Shown in pieces: positions 1-5,756 of a DNA stretch of 8,467 nt; position 1 is the first letter of the stretch, and every line of letters begins with the position of its first letter. The translations under genes were made by a program, and so were the position numbers. The DNA comes from Winogradskyella sp. Lineage in GTDB: Bacteria > Bacteroidota > Bacteroidia > Flavobacteriales > Flavobacteriaceae. The stretch covers positions 1 to 8,467 of the forward strand of contig JASBSE010000502.1 of assembly GCA_030149115.1 (NCBI GenBank), given 5' to 3'. The notes beneath the pieces were generated by a model. It saw only the letters and a program-made list of their open reading frames with translations. It ran no database searches and was not told the DNA's origin.

Positions 1-102
1 ATAAAAAGTAGCTCAACTATTAATGCACTATGGAAATGGTTTGTTATTTTTGCGCTAGTATTTTTAATAATAGAGATACTTCTACTAAAATATCTTAAAT
101 GA
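1..102 (+). CDS. C-terminal end of a membrane protein, probably BatA-like (partial)
   Basis: Frame 1 is open from the window edge to a TGA at 100-102, giving the last 33 residues of a protein whose start lies outside the window. The tail is one hydrophobic segment (about residues 10-30 of the fragment, WKWFVIFALVFLIIEILLL) followed by a short basic end (KYLK), so it is a C-terminal membrane anchor. The stop overlaps the ATG of the next gene in an ATGA motif, which suggests translational coupling within one operon. From recall, flavobacterial genomes often place a long BatA-domain (aerotolerance-related, von Willebrand-like) membrane protein with this kind of tail directly before this dihydroorotase-like gene. 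That identity is inference, because 33 residues carry no diagnostic motif. That the frame is a real gene end is more certain than its name. Confidence 0.6.
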   Translation: MKSSSTINALWKWFVIFALVFLIIEILLLKYLK

Positions 103-1352
103 ACGCACTCATAAAATCTGCCACCATCGTTGATTCTAAAAGTGAATTTCACAACGAAACAGTAGATATTTTAATTGAAAAAGGACGCATTTCTAAGATT
201 TCTAAACGCATTTCTAATCCTGATAATTACAAAGAAATTAAACTAGATAACCTCCACGTTTCTCAAGGCTGGTTTGACAGTAGTGTTTCTTTTGGAGAAC
301 CTGGATATGAAGAACGTGAAACTATAGAAAACGGACTAAAAACTGCTGCTGAGTCAGGTTTTACTGCTGTGGCGCTTAATGCAAATTCTAATCCAGTAAT
401 AGATAGTTTTGCAGATATTACTCTGGTCAAAGCAAGAGCCCAAAACAAAGCAACTAGCCTCTATCCTATTGGTGCTTTAACAAAAGCTAGTAATAGCACA
501 GATCTGGCTGAGTTATTTGACATGAAAAATGCAGGAGCGGTAGCATTCTATGATTATCAGAAACCTATTTCCAACCCAAACCTTATAAAGATTGCTTTAC
601 AATATGCGAGTAATTTTGACGGTTTAGTATTGTCTTTTCCTCAAGAATCAAAGATTTCAGGTCTTGGTGTGGTAAACGAAAATATAAACAGTACACGTTT
701 AGGCTTAAAAGGAAATCCTGGTTTAGCAGAAGAGTTACAAGTTGCCAGAGATTTGTTCCTTCTAGAATATACCGAAGGCAAACTACATATACCAACTATA
801 TCTACGGCTAAATCTGTAGAACTCATTAGAGATGCAAAAGCCAAAAAACTTAATGTGACTTGTAGTGTAGCGATACACAATTTAGTATTAACAGATGATA
901 ACCTAGAAGGGTTTGATACCAGATATAAGGTTCTACCTCCACTAAGAACACAAAACGATTGTGATGCTTTAGTTGAAGGACTAAAGGACGGAACAATAGA
1001 TATGGTTACCACAGACCATAACCCAATTGATATAGAAGATAAAAAGGTAGAGTTTGACCACGCAAAATACGGAACCATAGGATTAGAGTCAGCTTTTGGT
1101 GCTCTACAAACCGTATTTACCACCAAAAAAGCTGTTAGTTTACTTACGCAAGGTAAAGCTAGATTTGGTGTACCTGAAAGTTCAATAAACATTGGTGAAG
1201 TTGCTAATTTAAGTTTATTCAACCCAGACAGCAAATATCAATTCAGTAAAGAAAATATTACTTCTAGATCTAAAAACAGTGCTTTTCTTGGTACGGAACT
1301 AAAAGGAAAGGTTTATGGTATTGTTGCAAATAATAAAGTAGTCATTAAATAA
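99..1352 (+). CDS. Dihydroorotase-family protein (PyrC-like) lacking the metal-binding histidines; probably non-catalytic
   Basis: This 417-residue protein has the length and layout of a class I dihydroorotase, the amidohydrolase that closes carbamoyl-aspartate to dihydroorotate in pyrimidine synthesis. Family landmarks are the N-terminal beta-sandwich strand, the segment GWFDSSVSFGEPG (57-69), GAVAFYDYQKP (146-156), HIPTISTAKSVELI (230-243) and TTDHNP (304-309). The catalytic residues are largely gone. The HxH that should follow the Asp at 60 is Ser62-Val-Ser64, and the substrate Arg after it is Gly66. The later ligand histidines appear as Ser179 and Thr233. Only the two acidic positions, Asp152 and Asp306, remain. 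It therefore resembles the inactive PyrC' paralogues known to partner aspartate carbamoyltransferase in some bacteria, though that partnership is inference here. Start: ATG overlapping the upstream stop. The stop TAA overlaps the next ATG by one base. Automated annotation will likely call it pyrC. Confidence 0.9.
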   Translation: MNALIKSATIVDSKSEFHNETVDILIEKGRISKISKRISNPDNYKEIKLDNLHVSQGWFDSSVSFGEPGYEERETIENGLKTAAESGFTAVALNANSNPVIDSFADITLVKARAQNKATSLYPIGALTKASNSTDLAELFDMKNAGAVAFYDYQKPISNPNLIKIALQYASNFDGLVLSFPQESKISGLGVVNENINSTRLGLKGNPGLAEELQVARDLFLLEYTEGKLHIPTISTAKSVELIRDAKAKKLNVTCSVAIHNLVLTDDNLEGFDTRYKVLPPLRTQNDCDALVEGLKDGTIDMVTTDHNPIDIEDKKVEFDHAKYGTIGLESAFGALQTVFTTKKAVSLLTQGKARFGVPESSINIGEVANLSLFNPDSKYQFSKENITSRSKNSAFLGTELKGKVYGIVANNKVVIK

Positions 1353-1678
1353 TGGAGAACGCAGATATTAAAGACGGTAAAACCTTAGCAACCGTCGCTT
1401 ATATTACTCCACTTGGTTTAATTGTTGCTATTTCTCTGAATCTTGAGAAAAGGAATCCATATATCTTTTTTCATGCCAGACAAATGATTGGCTTGATTAT
1501 AATGTTGATTTTTTCTAATGTATGTGAAAAACATGTGGACTCTTGGTTCGGCACTGCATTATGGTTTATAACATTTACTTCTTGGTTGTATTGTTTGATA
1601 TACGCAATAATAGGAGAATATAAATTACTTCCGATTTTAGGCCAATATTTTCAAGACTGGTTTAGAAATTTAAAATAA
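1352..1678 (+). CDS. Small three-pass membrane protein, DUF4870-like
   Basis: This 108-residue protein starts at an ATG sharing its first base with the stop of the dihydroorotase-like gene (TAATG), a typical coupling arrangement. Three hydrophobic segments are visible at about residues 11-30, 44-58 and 65-88. Between the first two lies FFHARQ (39-44), a signature of the DUF4870/Tic20-like family, whose members read roughly F-x-x-F-H-A-R-Q before the second helix. The short C-terminus (residues 89-108) is amphipathic and ends in basic residues. No enzymatic motif is present and the family has no established biochemical role in bacteria. It lies in the same operon as its neighbours and should reside in the inner membrane. 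Family assignment rests on the motif and topology only. Confidence 0.78.
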   Translation: MENADIKDGKTLATVAYITPLGLIVAISLNLEKRNPYIFFHARQMIGLIIMLIFSNVCEKHVDSWFGTALWFITFTSWLYCLIYAIIGEYKLLPILGQYFQDWFRNLK

Positions 1679-1690
1679 AACATCAAAAAA

Positions 1691-2338
1691 ATGACTACTG
1701 ACCTACACTATATAAAAAGACCAAGTACCTTAAAAGAAAATGCTTCTTTGCTTATAATGTGTCATGGCTACGGTAGTGATGAAAATGATTTGTTCTCTTT
1801 TGCCTCAGAATTACCAGAAGAACTTTTTATTATTTCTTTAAGAGCTCCATATGCCATGCAACCCTACGGAAACGCTTGGTATGCTATAAATTTTGATGCC
1901 GAAAAAGGAAAATGGAGCGATAATGTACAAGCAAGACAATCAGTAGATTTAATTGCCAATTTTATAGATTATGCCTGTGATACTTACTCTGTTAACAAAG
2001 ATAACGTAACGCTTTTAGGCTTTAGTCAAGGAACTATTTTAAGTTTATCTGTGGCACTGAATTATCCTGAAAAATTAAAAAATATTGTAGCACTTAGTGG
2101 TTATCTAAATGAAGACATTCTCCCTGAAAACATTGACAGAAACAAGGTTTCTCACTTAAATATATTTTGTTCTCATGGCTATGCAGACCAAGTAATACCA
2201 GTAGAATGGGCCAGAAAAACACCAGAGTATTTAAGCACACTAAACATTAATCATGTCTACAAAGAATATCCTGTAGGACATGGTGTTGCTCCTCAGAATT
2301 TTTATGATTTTAGAGATTGGCTTAAAAATTACCTCTAG
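1691..2338 (+). CDS. Alpha/beta hydrolase, phospholipase/carboxylesterase family serine esterase
   Basis: This 215-residue protein matches the length of the Abhydrolase_2 (phospholipase/carboxylesterase, acyl-protein thioesterase-like) family. The oxyanion-hole segment CHGYGSDEND (24-33) opens the domain. The nucleophile elbow is GFSQGT with Ser112, the acid is Asp166 in SHGYADQVIP, and the general base is His197 in PVGHGVAP, giving a complete triad in the right order. No signal peptide is seen, so a cytoplasmic enzyme is expected. Substrates in this family are short acyl esters or thioesters; the natural one cannot be read from sequence. The gene starts 12 bases after the DUF4870-like gene and is probably the last of the operon. 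Its TAG stop shares the palindrome CTAG (2335-2338) with the stop of the opposing gene, so no room exists for a terminator between them. Confidence 0.92.
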   Translation: MTTDLHYIKRPSTLKENASLLIMCHGYGSDENDLFSFASELPEELFIISLRAPYAMQPYGNAWYAINFDAEKGKWSDNVQARQSVDLIANFIDYACDTYSVNKDNVTLLGFSQGTILSLSVALNYPEKLKNIVALSGYLNEDILPENIDRNKVSHLNIFCSHGYADQVIPVEWARKTPEYLSTLNINHVYKEYPVGHGVAPQNFYDFRDWLKNYL

Positions 2339-2841
2339 CCTATTTTAGGATATAAAAAGTATTCAACCAAGTTATACTTAAGATCGTTATTTTCGTCAAT
2401 ATCATATTTTACGAATATTTCTCCCCAGTAAACACCATCTGTAAAATTGGCTAAAATCCATTTGTGATTTACAATTCGTATTTTATTGATGATTAACTTT
2501 GACCCTGTCATAGAAACAAAAGGAACAATAGGATGATTATCGCCTTCATAATTATTCATTTCATATAAGCCTTCTGTAATTGCATTTATCAGCTTATCCG
2601 TATCATACCCTTGGGCAACAAAATAATCTAAGGCATTATCATTTCTGTCAATATTGAAATAATTAAGTTCAAAATTCTGATCCTCTAGATTGGTTATGGT
2701 TTTTTCTTGAGTCTCAATAGTCGCTTTAAACTTTTTTATGTCCTTTTCATATTTGTCTAGTATATTTTTAGAATTCACATATTGAAATATGAATGCCAAT
2801 GCTGAAAAAATAAACAAATACATAAAAACTCTACTCTTCAT
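2335..2841 (-). CDS. Membrane-anchored coiled-coil protein, conserved in Flavobacteriia, function unknown
   Basis: This 168-residue protein has a hydrophobic N-terminal anchor at about residues 5-23, then a charged helical stretch at about 27-60 (many K/E/D with hydrophobic spacing) that looks like a short coiled coil. A C-terminal globular part (about 65-168) contains NHKWILANFTDGVYWGEI (124-141). The anchor has no lipobox or clear signal-peptidase site, so it is probably retained as a single-pass inner-membrane protein with the rest in the periplasm. I recall homologues labelled simply 'hydrolase' in flavobacterial genomes, but I see no catalytic motif that justifies it. It follows the metallo-hydrolase gene by 9 bases on the same strand and is probably co-transcribed with it. 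Its stop overlaps the stop of the convergent esterase gene. Confidence 0.85.
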   Translation of the reverse strand: MKSRVFMYLFIFSALAFIFQYVNSKNILDKYEKDIKKFKATIETQEKTITNLEDQNFELNYFNIDRNDNALDYFVAQGYDTDKLINAITEGLYEMNNYEGDNHPIVPFVSMTGSKLIINKIRIVNHKWILANFTDGVYWGEIFVKYDIDENNDLKYNLVEYFLYPKIG

Positions 2842-2850
2842 ATCTATATC

Positions 2851-3612
2851 TTAAATGGTAATTTGTAAATTATCGTATGCCAAAAAAACGTTTTCTGGTA
2901 ATTTTTGTTGTACTTCATCATGAAAACCCATATGATGACTAATATGAGTTAAAAATGCTGTTTTTGGTTTTACTTTTTCTATAAAACTAAGTGCTTCATC
3001 TAGATTAAAATGAGACATGTGCGGTTCTTCCCTAAGTGCATTTACTACTAACACATCAAGATTTCTTAATTTTTCCACCTCTTTATCATCAACAGTTTTC
3101 ATATCTGTTAAATAAGCAAAATCTTTAAATCTAAACCCAAAAACCTGAAGCTTATAATGCAATCCATCTATGGGCACAACCTTAAGATTATTAAGTTTAA
3201 AAGGTTTGTTCTCTATAACATGTTGCGTTACACTTGGAACACCAGGATATTTTTCTTTTGACGTGAAAATATAATCGAACCGTTTTTTTAGCGCCTTAAA
3301 AACTCGCTTGTGTGCATACAAATCTATATCACCTTGCTTGAAGAAAAATGGTCTAATATCATCTAAGCCCATAGTGTGATCTGCATGCTCATGAGTAAAA
3401 ATAATCCCATCAATTTTAGAAACATTTGCTCTTAACATTTGCTGTCTAAAATCTGGCCCACAGTCTACAACATAAGTGTATTCATCCCATTCTACTAGCA
3501 CAGAAACACGTAAACGTTTATCCTTAGGATTATCACTTAAACAAACAGGATGCGTACTACCTATAATTGGTATTCCTTGCGATGTTCCAGTACCTAAAAA
3601 TGTTACTTTCAA
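2851..3612 (-). CDS. Metallo-beta-lactamase-fold phosphodiesterase, PhnP-like; TTG start
   Basis: This 253-residue protein belongs to the MBL-fold hydrolases closest to PhnP (cyclic phosphodiesterase of phosphonate metabolism) and related Bacteroidota proteins. The opening LGTGTSQGIP (6-15) is the usual first strand. The metal motif HEHADH is at 74-79, followed by GLDDIRPF (82-89) as in PhnP. Later ligands fit His152, Asp170 (YLTDM), His201 and His223 (LTHISH), and the end reads AYDNLQI. The metal site therefore looks complete. No phosphonate genes are nearby, so the substrate is open and another cyclic or di-phosphoester is equally possible. The start codon is TTG (3610-3612). An in-frame TAA lies three codons upstream and the family N-terminus begins exactly here, so no ATG alternative exists. 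It heads a two-gene minus-strand unit from its own promoter at 3631-3660. Confidence 0.92.
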   Translation of the reverse strand: MKVTFLGTGTSQGIPIIGSTHPVCLSDNPKDKRLRVSVLVEWDEYTYVVDCGPDFRQQMLRANVSKIDGIIFTHEHADHTMGLDDIRPFFFKQGDIDLYAHKRVFKALKKRFDYIFTSKEKYPGVPSVTQHVIENKPFKLNNLKVVPIDGLHYKLQVFGFRFKDFAYLTDMKTVDDKEVEKLRNLDVLVVNALREEPHMSHFNLDEALSFIEKVKPKTAFLTHISHHMGFHDEVQQKLPENVFLAYDNLQITI

Positions 3613-3630
3613 ACGGTGTTAAGTTTATGA

Positions 3631-3660
3631 CAAAAATAAGGTTATTTTTTTGTTTGCAAG
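3631..3660 (-). promoter_or_regulatory. Bacteroidota-type promoter for the PhnP-like gene
   Basis: Read on the minus strand, TATTTTTG at 3638-3631 matches the TAnnTTTG -7 box exactly. CTTG at 3660-3657 lies 18 bases upstream as a -33 element, close to the TTTG/TTG consensus. The predicted transcript would start roughly 10-20 bases before the TTG start codon, consistent with a short leader. The -33 element overlaps that of the divergent promoter. Confidence 0.6.
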
Positions 3661-3678
3661 ACTAAATTAATACCTTTG
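3649..3678 (+). promoter_or_regulatory. Bacteroidota-type promoter for the 483-residue conserved protein
   Basis: TTTG at 3649-3652 and TACCTTTG at 3671-3678 are separated by 18 bases, giving an exact match to the TTTG-N~19-TAnnTTTG pattern used by the primary sigma factor of Bacteroidota. The coding start at 3704 lies 25 bases after the -7 box. A second TTTG at 3653-3656 is too close (14 bases) to be the preferred -33 element. Confidence 0.7.
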
Positions 3679-3703
3679 CGAAAACGATATAATCCCAATA
3701 TCC

Positions 3704-5155
3704 ATGGAAGAAATAACGTATAAGGGAGACTTTGAAATAGAAAATATTCCTTCGTTAAAAGACAAAGCCTTACGTATTAACCTTAACAAAGACATTTACG
3801 GCACTTTTTCAGAAATTGGAGCTGGACAGGAAACTGTACGTCAATTTTTTAGAGCTGGTGGTGCTTCTGGTACAATAGCAAAAGCAATGTCTGCTTACGA
3901 TAAGCATTTTAGTGATGCAATTTATGGTATTGAGGATGATAAGCGATATGTAACAGAAGCAAGACTTCGTAAAATGCTAATTCACGAAGTAAATCTTATG
4001 GAGCAACGTATTCCAAGAGATGATAATCCTAATAAGATTTTCTTTTCTTATGCCAATACAGTTGCTACAATAGATTTTGCAAAGAAATATAAAGGCCATG
4101 GTTGGGTTGGTATTAAGTTTCAGGTTGAACCGGAAGGTGAATACAGTGAAATTGTACTCCACATTCGCTTTAAGGAAAATGACGCTAGGTTACAACAAGA
4201 AACACTTGGCAAATTAGGTACTAATTTAATTTACGGTGCTTTTTACAAATATAATCAACCAAGAAAATTGCTTCGTTACCTGTATGACCATTTAGATAAA
4301 GATCAATTAGAGATCGATACTATAAATTTCTCTGGTCCTGTTTTTAAAAATGTTGATAATCGTTTAATGAGTTTACAACTTGTTAAAAACGGGATGACAG
4401 ATGCGGTAATGTTTGCACCAGATGGGAATAATGTATTACCCGCTCGTGTACTTTACAAGAAAAACATCTTAGCATTAAGAGGTAGTTTTAGACCTGTTAC
4501 TAAAGTAAATATGGATATGTATGAGAAATCATACGAAATGTTTATTAAAGAAAATAAGGTCGATAAAGAAAATACTCAGGTAATATTTGAAATTACACTT
4601 TCTAACCTTAGAGCTGAAGGAAAAATAGACGAACAGGACTTTATGGACAGAGCAAAATTGCTTTGTTCGTTAGGACAAACAGTTTTAATATCAAATTTTC
4701 AAGAGTATTATAAACTCGTTGAATATTTCTCTCAATACTCTAAAAATAGAATGGGACTAACAATGGGAGTTAGTAACTTGGTTGATATTTTTGACGAAAA
4801 ATACTATCGCCATTTAAGCGGTGGTATCCTCGAAGCTTTCGGAAAACTATTTTACAAAGACCTTAGAGTTTACCTTTACCCAATGCAAAATGAAGACGGA
4901 AGCATTACGAATAGTGAGAATTTAAAAGTTCATCCTCGTATGAAAGAACTTTATAAGTTCTTTAAGTACAATGGTAAGGTAGTTGATATTACCGACTTTG
5001 ACACTTCAAACCTAGCTGTATTCTCTAGAACTGTACTTAAAAAGATTGCGAATGGAGATACCGATTGGGAAGAAATGTTACCAGAAGGTGTTGCAAAACT
5101 GATAAAAGAAAAAAGCTTATTTGGATGTGAGTCTGAAGAAATACTACATAAGTAA
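3704..5155 (+). CDS. Large conserved protein of unknown function (483 residues)
   Basis: I recognise this as a strongly conserved flavobacterial protein, but not as a member of any characterised enzyme family. From recall, databases carry it under incompatible names such as nicotinate-nucleotide adenylyltransferase or TonB-dependent receptor. The sequence supports neither. There is no signal peptide, no TonB box and no plug/barrel pattern, and the H-x-G-H nucleotidyltransferase motif is absent. It looks like a soluble cytoplasmic protein of mixed alpha/beta type. The most motif-like region is near the N-terminus: IGAGQETVRQFFRAGGASGT (38-57), glycine-rich and followed by a helical segment. 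Other distinctive stretches are near 320-345 (CSLGQTVLISNFQEYYKLV) and the C-terminal segment around VHPRMKELYKFFKYNGKVVDI. The gene is transcribed alone from a strong-looking promoter and ends at a good intrinsic terminator, suggesting a monocistronic unit with steady expression. Confidence 0.88.
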   Translation: MEEITYKGDFEIENIPSLKDKALRINLNKDIYGTFSEIGAGQETVRQFFRAGGASGTIAKAMSAYDKHFSDAIYGIEDDKRYVTEARLRKMLIHEVNLMEQRIPRDDNPNKIFFSYANTVATIDFAKKYKGHGWVGIKFQVEPEGEYSEIVLHIRFKENDARLQQETLGKLGTNLIYGAFYKYNQPRKLLRYLYDHLDKDQLEIDTINFSGPVFKNVDNRLMSLQLVKNGMTDAVMFAPDGNNVLPARVLYKKNILALRGSFRPVTKVNMDMYEKSYEMFIKENKVDKENTQVIFEITLSNLRAEGKIDEQDFMDRAKLLCSLGQTVLISNFQEYYKLVEYFSQYSKNRMGLTMGVSNLVDIFDEKYYRHLSGGILEAFGKLFYKDLRVYLYPMQNEDGSITNSENLKVHPRMKELYKFFKYNGKVVDITDFDTSNLAVFSRTVLKKIANGDTDWEEMLPEGVAKLIKEKSLFGCESEEILHK

Positions 5156-5173
5156 TAAGATATGTCTTTAAAT

Positions 5174-5204
5174 AAAAAAAGCGACCGATTTGGTCGCTTT
5201 TTTT
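5174..5204. terminator. Bidirectional intrinsic terminator between the 483-residue gene and bcp
   Basis: A7 (5174-5180), GCGACC (5181-5186), loop GATTT (5187-5191), GGTCGC (5192-5197) and T7 (5198-5204) form a perfect 13-bp stem. Either strand therefore gives a GC-rich hairpin followed by seven U residues. It lies 18 bases past the TAA of the + strand gene and 12 bases past the stop of the minus-strand bcp gene, so it serves both converging units. Confidence 0.93.
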
Positions 5205-5216
5205 ATACTCTAAAAG

Positions 5217-5672
5217 TTATTCACTTAAAATCTGATTAGTATGTTCCTTAGTTTTTACTTTGGTAATAACATCTTGTAAAATTCCATCTTCATCAATAAC
5301 AAAGGTCGTTCTATGAATACCATCATATTCTCTCCCCATAAACTTTTTTGGTCCCCAAACACCGAAAGCTTCAATAACAGCTTTGTCTTCATCAGCTAAT
5401 AATGGATATTGAAAACCATATTTATTTTTAAAATTAGCTTGGCGTTTAGCACTATCTGCACTCACACCCAAAATTTCATAACCTTGAGATTGAAAGCGCT
5501 CATAATTATCATTAAGATTACAAGCCTCAGCTGTACAACCTGGAGTACTGGCTTTTGGGTAGAAAAAAACTACTAATTTTTTCCCTTTATAATCCCCTAA
5601 AGAGATTGTATTACCATCTTGATCTTTTGCAGAAAAATTTGGTGCTTTATCACCTACTTTTAAATGCGTCAT
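5217..5672 (-). CDS. bcp: Thioredoxin-dependent thiol peroxidase (Bcp/PrxQ)
   Basis: This 151-residue protein is a full-length PrxQ/Bcp peroxiredoxin, which reduces hydrogen peroxide and organic hydroperoxides in the cytoplasm using thioredoxin. It opens with VGDKAPNFSAKDQDG (6-20) and carries the active-site segment FYPKASTPGCTAEAC (37-51). The peroxidatic cysteine is Cys46 and the resolving cysteine Cys51, the five-residue spacing that defines the alpha-helix-2 2-Cys PrxQ subtype. GVSADS and HRTTFVIDEDG are the expected later landmarks, the latter including the active-site arginine. The ATG at 5670-5672 matches the family N-terminus. The glycosyltransferase gene lies 84 bases upstream on the same strand with no obvious terminator between, so some read-through into bcp is possible. 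The 3' side ends at the terminator centred near 5189. Confidence 0.96.
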   Translation of the reverse strand: MTHLKVGDKAPNFSAKDQDGNTISLGDYKGKKLVVFFYPKASTPGCTAEACNLNDNYERFQSQGYEILGVSADSAKRQANFKNKYGFQYPLLADEDKAVIEAFGVWGPKKFMGREYDGIHRTTFVIDEDGILQDVITKVKTKEHTNQILSE

Positions 5673-5693
5673 AATTACTTAATTTTGTTTTTG

Positions 5694-5701
5694 TAAAAAT
5701 A
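5694..5701 (-). promoter_or_regulatory. Possible -7 box for bcp
   Basis: On the minus strand TATTTTTA matches TAnnTTTG at seven of eight positions and lies 21 bases upstream of the bcp ATG. The nearest -33-like element, CTTG at 5729-5726, is 24 bases away, slightly long. It is a weak call, supported mainly by position. Confidence 0.27.
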
Positions 5702-5756
5702 CAATGAATGAATAAGCATTAAAAGCAAGAGGTTGTTATATATAAGTTAAACTGAA

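Noticed and set aside
641..1234. A 197-codon open frame on the minus strand inside the dihydroorotase-like gene.
   Set aside because: It is fully antisense to a gene with clear family motifs, its translation is Ser/Leu/Val-rich with no recognisable domain, and it has no promoter or own spacing. It is a shadow of the + strand gene.
3704..5155. Naming this gene nadD (nicotinate-nucleotide adenylyltransferase) or a TonB-dependent receptor.
   Set aside because: No H-x-G-H motif, no signal peptide, no TonB box and no beta-barrel pattern are visible, and the length does not fit NadD (about 200 residues).
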